In this document: piece by piece, positions 8,742 through 20,953 of the stretch
How the letters are laid out: each line of letters starts with the position of its first letter
Position numbering within the stretch: the first letter of the stretch is position 1
Source: Pseudomonas fulva
GTDB lineage: Bacteria; Pseudomonadota; Gammaproteobacteria; Pseudomonadales; Pseudomonadaceae
NCBI RefSeq assembly: GCF_023517795.1
Contig: NZ_CP082928.1
Coordinates: 2,728,001-2,792,000 of the forward strand
DNA length: 64,000 bases
Direction: 5' to 3'
The notes under the pieces: model-generated
The model's database searches: none
Seen by the model: only the letters and a program-made list of their open reading frames with translations
Told to the model about the DNA's origin: nothing
Position numbers and translations under genes: made by a program

Positions 8742-9440
8742 ATGCGACGTATTGGCATTCTGGGCGGCATGAGCTGGGAATCCACCGCGGTCTATTACCG
8801 CCAGCTCAATGAGGGCGTCCGTGACCGGCTGGGCGGTTTGCACTCGGCTTCACTGTTGCTTGATTCAGTCGACTTCGCCGAGATCGCTGAACTGCAGCGC
8901 CGGGCCGAATGGCAGCAGGCTGGCGAGCGCCTTGCTCGCGCAGCACATGGCCTGCAGCAAGCTGGCGCGGGAGCCATTCTGTTGGCCACCAATACCATGC
9001 ACAAGATCGCTCCGGCCATTGAGGCGCAGATCGATATCCCATTGCTGCATATTGGCGATGCGGTTGGTCAGGCGCTGCACGCCCGTGGCGTGGGCCGGGC
9101 CGCGTTGCTTGGTACACGCTTCACCATGCAGGAGGATTTTTATCAGCAGCGTCTGGCTGAGCGATACGGCATTGAGGTGCTGCTGCCGACTGCCGAGCAG
9201 ATAGCCGAAGTCGACCGGGTGATTTTTGCTGAGTTGTGTCGCGGCGAATTCAATGACAAATCGCGGACTTTCTATCTTGATTGCCTCAGCCAGCTGTCCG
9301 AGCAGGGTGCCGAGGCGGTGATTCTCGGTTGTACCGAAATTGGGCTATTGTTGGCGAGCGAGCAGGCGAGCATTCCAATGTTCGACAGCGCCGAGTTGCA
9401 TGTGCAGATGGCATTGGAGTGGATGCTGGCTGGGCCGTGA
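8742..9440 (+). CDS. Aspartate/glutamate racemase family protein (YgeA-like)
   Basis: This is a 232-residue PLP-independent racemase-fold protein. It starts MRRIGILGGMSWEST and has ATNTMHKIAP around residue 80 and LGCTEIGLLL around residue 195. In classical aspartate racemases both of these positions carry cysteine. Here, as in E. coli YgeA, the first is Thr and the second Cys, which is a known working arrangement. The likely reaction is interconversion of L- and D-amino acids (Asp/Glu or broader). A GGGAGATGA ribosome-binding region lies upstream. It is the last gene before the cassette array and is not part of it. Confidence 0.85.
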   Translation: MRRIGILGGMSWESTAVYYRQLNEGVRDRLGGLHSASLLLDSVDFAEIAELQRRAEWQQAGERLARAAHGLQQAGAGAILLATNTMHKIAPAIEAQIDIPLLHIGDAVGQALHARGVGRAALLGTRFTMQEDFYQQRLAERYGIEVLLPTAEQIAEVDRVIFAELCRGEFNDKSRTFYLDCLSQLSEQGAEAVILGCTEIGLLLASEQASIPMFDSAELHVQMALEWMLAGP

Positions 9441-9503
9441 GCACCAGCCAGTCATAGCTCATGACGAAAGAGAAATGTTTATTTTGGACTAATAGCGCTG
9501 TGC

Positions 9504-9553
9504 CATAAATAAATCCGTCCCCTTTTCCCATAAATAAATCCGTCCCCTTTTCC
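9504..9553. repeat. Two tandem copies of a 25-bp transposase-associated motif
   Basis: A 25-bp unit, 9504-9528 and 9529-9553, is repeated exactly. Read on the minus strand it contains GGGGACGGATTTATTTAT. As I recall, this motif recurs next to Y1 (IS200-like/REP-associated) transposase genes in gammaproteobacteria. No transposase gene is present here, so this looks like a scar of such an element. Confidence 0.7.
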
Positions 9554-9556
9554 CAA

Positions 9557-9585
9557 AAGGCAGTCCGCTGGAACGAGGGTTAGGC
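9557..9585 (-). mobile_element. Truncated integron attC site (left half)
   Basis: On the minus strand this reads GCCTAACCCTCGTTCCAGC and then GGACTGCC. That is the R'' box plus L''-region of a classical attC (compare GCCTAACNNTTCGTTCAAGC). The right half (L', R') is missing. The sequence runs straight into the 25-bp tandem repeat instead. R'' GCCTAAC is the exact complement of GTTAGGC at the start of the same cassette, which confirms the pairing. Confidence 0.75.
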
Positions 9586-9597
9586 ATTGCAGCGGAT

Positions 9598-10524
9598 TTA
9601 TCTGCGAGTTGGGTCATAGAGCGTTTGCAAGCGACCATTGACAACGCTGTATCCGATATTTTTGGGCGCTGGCTGTCCAAAATTATTCACTACAAACTTA
9701 GGCGGAATGGTCTGCCGAGAAAACACAAAACGCCTCGCTGCACCTAGGATGATGCGGTTCTGACGCGCAACGCCTTGGTTCGTCACCTCGCCGATCATCG
9801 CCACGGTTAGATCATCAACGAAGTGGAGGGGCACAGGTAGAACTTGCAGTGCGATATCGGGGGTTAGTGGCGCGTGAATATCAAAGGGGATATTGAAAGT
9901 AGTACGCCATGGCTCTTCAACGACCAGCCCTCCGTCAGTATAGAGATACTCCGCATCGCCAACACGACGTGTGATAAGGAAGACTGATCTCGCAATCACT
10001 TCAACATACTTTTTGTAAAGGTGAAGCATGTTGTCCAGCGCGCGGTCCTTGACGCTCATACTTGGTTCTGCCTGCTTCTCATGAAACGCAACCAGCCGGG
10101 CTAGATACTGAGGATGCCTCACCAAGAGCGCGGCGACGTACTGCGAAATTGCTTGGCGGATCTCGGGTGGAGTCGTGATCATCTCTACGTAGGGATTCAC
10201 GCGAAAGCCCAGCTGTCTGGCTGTGCTAGCTTTCTCAGGATCGCCGCGAAACGACTGTCGGCTGACATTGGAAGGTTCGATTAGGTGTTCGATCATTCTC
10301 GTAGCCGGGCCGTCAATGGCTTCGGCAAACCACTCCTCAATCCCTGTATCCTTAGTGTCATCATCACGGAAGCGCGTGTACAACTCCGATTCGACTCCAA
10401 TGTTCAGAGGGTTGGTGCGGAATGTCGATCCATCTGCTCGAGTCACCGTCACGAACCCCTGTGCGTCGGTCCAGTATCGAGACTGCGCCATTGGCCACCA
10501 GTGATGTCTCTTGGGCTTGTTCAT
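9598..10524 (-). CDS. DUF4238-like hypothetical protein (integron cassette gene)
   Basis: This is a 308-residue soluble protein that I match only tentatively to DUF4238 by the N-terminal RHHWWPMAQSRYW (that family starts with a similar HH...P...Y motif) and by its length. Other visible parts are WFAEAIDGPATRMIEHLI near residue 65 and RRFVFSRQTIPP near the C-terminus. The biochemical function of DUF4238 is not known to me. The gene fills the third cassette of the array, in the same orientation as the other two, with its attC cut short 12 bp past the stop. It has no clear Shine-Dalgarno, and its base composition is lower in G+C than the flanking core genes. Confidence 0.6.
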   Translation of the reverse strand: MNKPKRHHWWPMAQSRYWTDAQGFVTVTRADGSTFRTNPLNIGVESELYTRFRDDDTKDTGIEEWFAEAIDGPATRMIEHLIEPSNVSRQSFRGDPEKASTARQLGFRVNPYVEMITTPPEIRQAISQYVAALLVRHPQYLARLVAFHEKQAEPSMSVKDRALDNMLHLYKKYVEVIARSVFLITRRVGDAEYLYTDGGLVVEEPWRTTFNIPFDIHAPLTPDIALQVLPVPLHFVDDLTVAMIGEVTNQGVARQNRIILGAARRFVFSRQTIPPKFVVNNFGQPAPKNIGYSVVNGRLQTLYDPTRR

Positions 10525-10555
10525 AGTGTGTTTGCTCGCACGACGACTCCGCCAT

Positions 10556-10631
10556 GCCTAACGTTTGATTAAGGGGCGGGCTTTAGCCCATCCCAGTGAG
10601 CGAATCGAACGGTTTGAACCATTTGTTAGAG
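10556..10631 (-). mobile_element. Integron attC site (cassette B)
   Basis: This is a 76-bp site read on the minus strand. It starts with R'' CTCTAAC, has a GGGCTAAAGCCC apical hairpin in the middle, and ends CTTAATCAAACGTTAGGC, a textbook L'-R' end. R'' CTCTAAC is the exact complement of GTTAGAG at the 5' boundary of the same cassette (11488-11494), which is the diagnostic sign of a genuine cassette. It follows the stop of the Abi_C gene. Confidence 0.88.
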
Positions 10632-11493
10632 TTTTTATCGGCGCTTTCTTTCATCCCACGTCTCTAAGACAAATAACGCAATCGTGTGAGCGGAGTGGAT
10701 TGCGAGCCTCGCATGCCTTGGCTTAAGTTTGTAGACTTTCCGACCTTCTCCGTGCGCTGAGCTTGCATGAGTTCTGAAGGCGCCAATTCCATCAACAACT
10801 GATAGCACACCAGAGAGAATCCTTTTCAGGTCGTCATCCTGTAGCAGTCCCGGTTCAAAGCCGAGATCAGAGCGCACTACCTTCCAAACATTCTGCAGAT
10901 CCTGCTTTTGAGGCATCTCCAGGTTTTCATCAGTAATGTAAGTCTTGAATATAGATTCCAATATATTGCAAGCAGCAGAGACTGCTTCCCTTGGCTCTGA
11001 GTTTACATTGGCAAGGGCCCTTGTAAATTCAGCATCTATTGAGGGAATATCTCGGCCTTTAATCAACTCGGCTAATGATCGGCTAGGTGTTGAACTGCCA
11101 TCTGAAATTATGCCGCCCGCAATATATGTAAGATTACAGCGAGACAATATTGCCTCAATTTTTCTTTTAAATTCCTTTTTAGTGTCTGCAACATGGATGC
11201 TATACGTTGAGCGCGAGTTTTCCTCTATATCAGGAAACTCCATGTAATACTCAATTATGCGGCCTAAAACCACTAAGGGTCTTTCTGTTTCTTTATTGAC
11301 GCGCCGCAGCCATGCTTGGACTTTTACTTGTTTTGAGCCCTCGGGTGGCTCTCCCGGTGCCTCTGCATAAGAGAAAAGATTGTCTAAGCTCGCATGACTC
11401 TCCAAGTCGGGCATATTCTCTGAGAGTACGGCTATCACCGGAGCCGGAATTTCTTTTCTCATAGGTCAACTCAAAAAATATTCAAAACTCTAA
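10562..11493 (-). mobile_element. Integron gene cassette B (932 bp)
   Basis: This is one complete cassette as defined by the cleavage points G^TTAGAG (upstream) and G^TTAGGC (downstream). It contains the Abi_C-type gene and its own attC. Its sequence is AT-richer than the flanking chromosome. As a unit it could excise as a circle if an integron integrase were supplied in trans. No integrase gene is visible in the window. Confidence 0.8.
10635..11462 (-). CDS. Abi_C-type (abortive-infection C-terminus) protein, cassette gene
   Basis: This is a 275-residue soluble protein. Its last ~110 residues match the pattern I associate with the Abi_C domain (PF14355): a helical region with ILESIFKTYI, then IGAFRTHASSAHGEGR and RHARLAIHSAHTIALFVLETW. 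The invariant R...AHG.G and the downstream helix with A.L..H.A fit that family. The N-terminal ~150 residues are charged and unfamiliar. Proteins with this domain are found in phage-defence loci. A defensive role is therefore an inference, strengthened by its place in a mobile cassette. The gene is clearly AT-richer than its surroundings and uses codons atypical of the host. Confidence 0.7.
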   Translation of the reverse strand: MRKEIPAPVIAVLSENMPDLESHASLDNLFSYAEAPGEPPEGSKQVKVQAWLRRVNKETERPLVVLGRIIEYYMEFPDIEENSRSTYSIHVADTKKEFKRKIEAILSRCNLTYIAGGIISDGSSTPSRSLAELIKGRDIPSIDAEFTRALANVNSEPREAVSAACNILESIFKTYITDENLEMPQKQDLQNVWKVVRSDLGFEPGLLQDDDLKRILSGVLSVVDGIGAFRTHASSAHGEGRKVYKLKPRHARLAIHSAHTIALFVLETWDERKRR

Positions 11494-11578
11494 CGTTTAG
11501 GCGTAATCGGCGCCGGAGCATAGCGGAGGGAACCCAAAAGCCCAGCTTTTGGGCGTCCGGTTGACGGACTTGTTAGCC
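11488..11578 (-). mobile_element. Integron attC site (cassette A)
   Basis: This is a 91-bp site read on the minus strand. R'' is GGCTAAC, a strong stem GCCCAAAAGC/GCTTTTGGG lies inside, and the right end is CGCCTAAACGTTAGAG. R'' GGCTAAC is the exact complement of GTTAGCC at the 5' boundary of cassette A (12030-12036). It lies 4 bp past the stop of the small membrane-protein gene. Confidence 0.88.
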
Positions 11579-12035
11579 GCCATCACTCAACCCTGCGCTG
11601 CTTCAATAGCTTGTTGATTTCGTTAACCGCATTCTGTTCTTCGATTTGGAATGCATTAGGTTCGATCGTGGCTTTCAGCGATTGAAAGCCAAGAAAGAGC
11701 GAGGCTACTCCAAGGATTAAGGTGGCCAAATCAGCTTTCCCTTTGAAAGTTGCCCAACCTGCCGCAGCGCAAAAAAATGCGACGCTGAGAGAATAAAGCG
11801 GTTTGAGCCTTTTGACCTTGCGGGCTTGTTCAAGACGAATGTTTTCCTGCCGGAATGGCCTCTCCTGCAGTAACTCATCGCTTGAACAATGGATCAGCAA
11901 CTTGTGCTCATTTTGAGAGTGGTCCGTAACATTGAAGTCACCCTGAACATTGATCTGTCCATCGTTGTTGAAGTCTCGCAATCGTCGCCTCCTCGGGGGT
12001 AAGTAGTAAGTATTAGGGTTTTTGCTAGCGGCTAA
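11494..12035 (-). mobile_element. Integron gene cassette A (542 bp)
   Basis: The cassette is bounded by G^TTAGCC at 12030-12036 (upstream) and G^TTAGAG at 11488-11494 (downstream). It holds one small gene and one attC and is the first of three cassettes in the reading direction. The sequence upstream of its boundary ends TTTAATCACT, which resembles an attC L' end, so there may once have been a further cassette to the right. Confidence 0.78.
11583..11981 (-). CDS. Small two-helix membrane protein of unknown function (cassette gene)
   Basis: This is a 132-residue protein with no family I recognise. The start is a TTG at 11981, chosen because GAGGAGG lies six bases upstream. The first 20 residues (FNNDGQINVQGDFNVTDHSQ) alternate polar and beta-branched residues as in a short beta hairpin. 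A charged helix with LLQERPFRQENIRLEQARK follows. Then come two hydrophobic helices, LYSLSVAFFCAAAGWATF and LATLILGVASLFLGFQSL, and a short charged tail. The layout (soluble or beta N-terminus plus hairpin anchor) is seen in some effector or immunity proteins, but that is only an analogy. It is AT-rich compared with core genes. Confidence 0.7.
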   Translation of the reverse strand: MRDFNNDGQINVQGDFNVTDHSQNEHKLLIHCSSDELLQERPFRQENIRLEQARKVKRLKPLYSLSVAFFCAAAGWATFKGKADLATLILGVASLFLGFQSLKATIEPNAFQIEEQNAVNEINKLLKQRRVE

Positions 12036-12036
12036 C

Positions 12037-12436
12037 AGTGATTAAATAGAAATTCTTTATCAATACGCTATTGCGGAATTCCGTATAACGTCGCTGCCTT
12101 ATTGGCTGTGCAGGCTGAATTCTCAGAAAAAAACAATAGTTTGCCGCGTGGGCATACAGAACTCTCGCGTATTCGCGTGATTTGTGTCAGCACAGCACTT
12201 CTGCCCGGCGATGTAGGCGGCGAGGTCGTGGCGCAGCTGCGAAGTAGGGCGAAGTGCACTGCAAATTCCTTTTGGCAATGGTTTACGCGTGCGGGTATCC
12301 AGCCGCAGAGGGTTTCGACGATAAGAGGTTGCCCTGTAAACGGCAAGTGCCTGCCGGGCAATATGCTGCACAGGGCAGAGTTATGCGTGCAGACGTATTG
12401 GCGGATTACACCTTTGGCTAATACGCTCTACGTTGC
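12037..12436. other. Intergenic region between the cassette array and the next gene
   Basis: About 400 bp without a convincing gene. Short open frames on both strands (for example 12102-12503 on plus and 12123-12371 on minus) have no recognisable features or ribosome-binding sites. The left end, read on the minus strand, is TTTAATCACT directly abutting GTTAGCC, like the right half of another attC or an attI. I looked for an integrase reading away from the array and found none. Confidence 0.5.
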
Positions 12437-12763
12437 TCAGCGGGTGTCCCACGCGGCTTTCTCTTTACCGAACTTCAGGCTCACTTGTTCCCCATGCCGA
12501 TAAGACATAACGAAAGAAGACCAGCCCTCGTCGCGTCGCCGCGCGTTCGCCTGCAGCTGCCTGACCAGTTCGTTCAGCACTGCGTGATTCATCTCATGAC
12601 GAGCTTGGGCGTTCTGTACATCACCCAGTTCAGTCGTCAGTTGAGTATCTATATAACCCTTGCCAACGATGCAGCTAAATGTAAAAGCGTCGTACTCCTC
12701 GAGAATCCCGTCGTCGATAAGAGTGAAAAGCTGCTGTGCTAGAGGAAAGTCATCAGTGACCAT
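12437..12763 (-). CDS. Hypothetical protein, 108 aa
   Basis: This is a small acidic soluble protein without a recognised family. It begins MVTDDFPLAQQLFTLIDDG, has alternating hydrophobic strands (FTFSCIVGKGYIDTQLTT), a helix NELVRQLQANARRR, then WSSFVMSYRHGEQVSLKFG. That last W-x3-V-x-Y-x2-G pattern resembles the end of YezG/DUF600-like immunity proteins, but the match is too weak to name it. GGGAG lies ten bases before the ATG. It is 33 bp upstream of the selO stop, in the same direction as selO but beyond its end. It could be a remnant of accessory DNA or a core hypothetical. Confidence 0.6.
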   Translation of the reverse strand: MVTDDFPLAQQLFTLIDDGILEEYDAFTFSCIVGKGYIDTQLTTELGDVQNAQARHEMNHAVLNELVRQLQANARRRDEGWSSFVMSYRHGEQVSLKFGKEKAAWDTR

Positions 12764-12796
12764 CGCGATGTAGCTCCCTTGGTCTCAATATGGCAT

Positions 12797-17610
<4,814 letters not shown>

Positions 17611-17740
17611 GATCGCGGGGGTGGAGTCCTGCTGAGTCTACAGACTGGTGAGAAGTCCCGCGCGGCGATCTGTCACACGCTGCCGCGCATCGGCCCCGCC
17701 GGCTCGGCAGGGCGCTGACGGGCGGGCTGGTGGGCGGTTG

Positions 17741-19483
17741 TCAGAACGACAGACCAGGGCCCGGGCGGACGCCTTCGGGGAATCTGACGCCGACCTTGCG
17801 GATCTTGTTCCCGTCCATCTCGGCGACCGTCCAGGTCAGGCCCTGCCACTCGACCTGATCGCCGACCACCGGCCCGCCGCCGATCTGCTGGTTGATGAAG
17901 CGGCCCAGGGTCAGCGAGGGGTCGAGGTCGGTGGTGGCCAGGCCGTAGAGCGCGGCGATGGCGCCGAGCTGGGCGTCGCCTTCGAGCACGAAGTCGCCGA
18001 AGAAGCGCAGGTCCATGCCGCGCTGCGGTGCCTGGCTGAACAGCTTGCCGAGGGCTGGCAGGTCGTGTTCATGGCCGATCACGCAGAGCATGTCGCCGGC
18101 CTCCAGCACCGTGCTGCCGGACGGGTGCAGCAGCTGGTGGTGGCGAAACAGCGCGGCGACGCGGGTGGAGTCCGGCATCTTCAGGTCGCGCAGCGGCGCG
18201 CCGATGCACCACTTTTCCGCGCCCAGGCGATAGACGAACAGCTCCCACTGGCTGGTCGGGTGCACTTCCAGGCCGGCCCGGGAGATCGGTGCCGGGTCGG
18301 GCGGCACCGTCACCTTCAGGGCCTTGGCCACCCACGGCAGGCTGGCGCCCTGCAGCAGCAGCGATACCAGCACGATGAAGAACGCCAGGTTGAAATACAG
18401 CTGGGCATGGGGCAGCCCGGCCATCATCGGGAACACGGCGAGAATGATCGGCACCGCACCGCGCAGGCCGACCCAGGCGATGAACACCTTCTCCTTGGTA
18501 TGGAAGGCGCGGAACGGGCTGAGCCCGACCAGCACCGACAGCGGCCGCGCGATGAGAATCATCCACAGCGCCAGGCCCAGGGCCGGCAGGGCGATGGGCA
18601 GCAGGTCGTGGGGCGTGACCAGCAGGCCGAGCACCAGGAACATGCCGATCTGCGCCAGCCAGGCCATGCCGTCGAGCATGTGCAGGATGCCGTGGCGCGA
18701 GCGGATCGGCCGGTTGCCCAGCACCAGGCCGCACAGGTACACGGCCAGGAAACCGCTGCCGTGCAGGGCGTTGGTCAGGGCGAACACCAGCAGGCCGCCA
18801 CTGACCACCAGCAACGGGTACAGGCCGTGGGCCAGGTGCAGGCGATTGATGATCTTCAGCAACAGCCAGCCGCCGCCCAGGCCGAGCACCGCTCCGATGC
18901 CGAACTCCTGCAGCAGGTGGCCGAGGAAACTCAGGTGGAATTCGCCCTGGCCCTTGGCGAGCATGTCGATCAGCGTGACGGTGAGAAACACCGCCATCGG
19001 GTCGTTGCTGCCGGATTCGATTTCCAGGGTCGCGCTGACCCGCTCGTTGAGGCCCTTGCCGCCAAGCAGCGAGAACACCGCCGCGGCGTCCGTGGAACCG
19101 ACGATGGCGCCGATCAGCAGGCCCTGCATCAGGCTCAGGTCGAACAGCCAGGCCGCGACCATCCCGGTCAGCACCGTGGTGATCAGTACGCCGACCGTGG
19201 CCAGCGACAGGGCGGGCCACAAGGCCACCCGGAAGCTGCCGACCCGGGTGCGCACGCCGCCGTCGAGCAGGATCACCGCCAGCGCCAGGTTGCCCACCAG
19301 ATAGGCGGTCGGGTAGTTGTTGAAGATGATGCCGCCACCGTCGACGCCGGCGACCATGCCGACAGCGAGGATGATGACCAGAATCGGGATGCCAAGGCGC
19401 GAGGACAGCGAGCTGACCATGATGCTCGCACCGACCATGAGGGCGCCGACGAGCAGGAGGCTGTTGATGGTGCTGGCATCCAA
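17741..19483 (-). CDS. nhaP2: Potassium/proton antiporter NhaP2 (CvrA)
   Basis: This is a 580-residue CPA1-type antiporter, close to E. coli CvrA/NhaP2 along its length. The membrane part includes [36 protein letters not shown] and [16 protein letters not shown] (ion-binding Ser-Asn-Asp). It is followed by a TrkA-C regulatory domain around residues 400-480 and a CorC-like C-terminus. Alignment to the family beginning (MDATTI) puts the start at the TTG at 19483, where the protein begins [13 protein letters not shown] and GGAG lies upstream. Starting at an ATG further up would add about 22 unrelated residues. It exports potassium in exchange for protons across the inner membrane. Confidence 0.92.
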   Translation of the reverse strand: MDASTINSLLLVGALMVGASIMVSSLSSRLGIPILVIILAVGMVAGVDGGGIIFNNYPTAYLVGNLALAVILLDGGVRTRVGSFRVALWPALSLATVGVLITTVLTGMVAAWLFDLSLMQGLLIGAIVGSTDAAAVFSLLGGKGLNERVSATLEIESGSNDPMAVFLTVTLIDMLAKGQGEFHLSFLGHLLQEFGIGAVLGLGGGWLLLKIINRLHLAHGLYPLLVVSGGLLVFALTNALHGSGFLAVYLCGLVLGNRPIRSRHGILHMLDGMAWLAQIGMFLVLGLLVTPHDLLPIALPALGLALWMILIARPLSVLVGLSPFRAFHTKEKVFIAWVGLRGAVPIILAVFPMMAGLPHAQLYFNLAFFIVLVSLLLQGASLPWVAKALKVTVPPDPAPISRAGLEVHPTSQWELFVYRLGAEKWCIGAPLRDLKMPDSTRVAALFRHHQLLHPSGSTVLEAGDMLCVIGHEHDLPALGKLFSQAPQRGMDLRFFGDFVLEGDAQLGAIAALYGLATTDLDPSLTLGRFINQQIGGGPVVGDQVEWQGLTWTVAEMDGNKIRKVGVRFPEGVRPGPGLSF

Positions 19484-19633
19484 GGCGACATGACTCCACG
19501 GGCGGAAAAGCGAGCCCGATTCTAGCCTGCAGGTCTGCGCCGCTGTCAAAAATAGTTACAAACCTCGGCAGGGCCGCGCGATGCGGCCCCGAGCGGCTGG
19601 CGCTGTTGCCCGAGGCGCTGGAACGCGGCCGTT

Positions 19634-20605
19634 CTAGAGCTTGCTGCGCACCTGCCTGGGCGTCAGGCCGAACTGGCGTTTGAACGCCGTGGCGAAGTTG
19701 GCCGCACTGCCATAGCCCGCCCGCCAGGCTGCCTCGGTCACGCTGATACCGTCGCGTTCGAGGGCTTCGCGAGCCTGTTTGAGCTTGCGCACGCGCTGGT
19801 ACTCGAACAGCGTCATGCCCTGGCTGGCCTGGAACTGGCGTTGCAGGCTGTTGATGTTGATGCCGGCCTCGCGGGCGATGGCCTCGGTGTTCCAGTGATC
19901 GGCCTGGCCACTGTCGAGCAGTTCCAGCACGCGGCGGATGCGCTGGTGTTCGTGGGGGCGCAGGCCCTGCGGCGGCTGGGTGCCTTGCTGGCTGATCATC
20001 GCCAGGGCCTCGCCGGCGATTTCCAGGCTGCGGCTTTCCAGGTAGAGGTTCTCCAGCAGCGGGTTGTAGCCCGGCGGGTTGAGAATCTGCTCGGCCAGGG
20101 TGCGCAGCCGCGCCGAGGGTTGCCAGCGCAGCATGGCCAGGTGCTGGCGGCTGAAGCGTTCGATCGCCGCACACTGGTTCTGCCCGTCCAGGCCGCCGGC
20201 GTCCAGCCACTGCGGCGACAGGCTGATCACCAGCTTGCGGATATGGCTGCCGCGCCGCGCCTGGCGGGAGAACAGCACCGGTTCGGCCAGCGACACCGCG
20301 ATGCCTTCACCACGCCCGTGCGCGGCGCCGAAGCGTACCGCGCGGTCGTCGTAGCGCACGTCGCTGTGGCCGTCGAGAAACAGCACGAAGTTCAGGCGCG
20401 GCTCGATCTGCAGTTGCGTGCTGAAGGTGCTCAGCTCATGGCAGTCGCTGCAATGCAGCGACAGGCCCGAGCGCAGGTGCAGCCAGCGCAGCTTGCCGCG
20501 AAACAGGTTGGCTTGTGAGGATTCACTGTCGATCAGGCGCAGTTGCGGGCCCAGTTCAGGGCCGATCTGGCGGATCAGCTCCTGGGGATGAAGGACGGTG
20601 TTCAT
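19634..20605 (-). CDS. AraC-family transcriptional regulator
   Basis: This is a 323-residue regulator with a ~220-residue N-terminal sensing domain and a C-terminal AraC double helix-turn-helix (IAREAGININSLQRQFQASQ, then VTEAAWRAGYGSAANFATAF). It resembles PchR-type regulators that sense ferric siderophore inside the cell and switch on the receptor gene. It is transcribed divergently from the FepA-type receptor gene starting at 20954, with 348 bp between the start codons. Control of that receptor is therefore likely. The start at 20605 was chosen because the homology begins at MNTVLHPQEL; the open frame extends further upstream. Confidence 0.88.
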   Translation of the reverse strand: MNTVLHPQELIRQIGPELGPQLRLIDSESSQANLFRGKLRWLHLRSGLSLHCSDCHELSTFSTQLQIEPRLNFVLFLDGHSDVRYDDRAVRFGAAHGRGEGIAVSLAEPVLFSRQARRGSHIRKLVISLSPQWLDAGGLDGQNQCAAIERFSRQHLAMLRWQPSARLRTLAEQILNPPGYNPLLENLYLESRSLEIAGEALAMISQQGTQPPQGLRPHEHQRIRRVLELLDSGQADHWNTEAIAREAGININSLQRQFQASQGMTLFEYQRVRKLKQAREALERDGISVTEAAWRAGYGSAANFATAFKRQFGLTPRQVRSKL

Positions 20606-20802
20606 GATCGAGGCCTCGCGGCTGGTGTGACGGCTGCCGTGGGCGCTCATTCGGCGCGTGCTCGCAGCGGGATGAAGGAAGGCTGGCGCGAGTCCGAGTA
20701 CCCGCTTGTGGCGGGCCAGGTACCGGCCGCGAACCATGGATGGATTCGTCTGCACCCTGATCGGAAACGCCCGGGAAGCCTAACGTTGGCAGATACCTAA
20801 AT

Positions 20803-20812
20803 GCAAATGATT
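20803..20812 (+). promoter_or_regulatory. Candidate Fur-box half-site
   Basis: GCAAATGATT is a perfect half of the usual pseudomonad Fur site (GCAAATGATTATCATTTGC), but the second half here (CCTAAGCGT) is poor. It lies about 140 bp before the receptor gene, between the divergent regulator and receptor. Iron control is expected for such a receptor, so this is a lead rather than a firm site. Confidence 0.35.
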
Positions 20813-20909
20813 CCTAAGCGTAAATGCCTGGTGGGTTGATCTGGCGCAAACATCATCGTTGTTTGCGCAAACCTTTTGGCCGTTTTGCCGTGGGAAAATC
20901 TCCTCATGC

Positions 20910-20932
20910 AAATACGAATCGATTGCGTATTT
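20910..20932 (+). promoter_or_regulatory. Inverted repeat upstream of the siderophore receptor
   Basis: AAATACG (20910-20916) and CGTATTT (20926-20932) form inverted arms around AATCGATTG, whose core AATCGATT is itself a palindrome. It ends 21 bp before the receptor start codon. It could be an operator for Fur or for the AraC regulator, or a hairpin in the leader. Its symmetry and place are all the evidence there is. Confidence 0.35.
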
Positions 20933-20953
20933 ATCTGGGGAAGGAAGCAGTTC

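Noticed and set aside
8742..9440. Racemase gene as part of the cassette array
   Set aside because: It is on the opposite strand, has normal host-like composition and a good Shine-Dalgarno, and no attC boundary lies on its left side.
9504..9553. CRISPR-like array
   Set aside because: The two 25-bp units are directly adjacent with no spacer, and no cas genes are present.
12102..12503. Possible integron integrase next to the cassette array
   Set aside because: Neither strand in 12037-12436 shows tyrosine-recombinase motifs (R...HxxR...Y) or the IntI-specific patch. The short frames are unlike any integrase.
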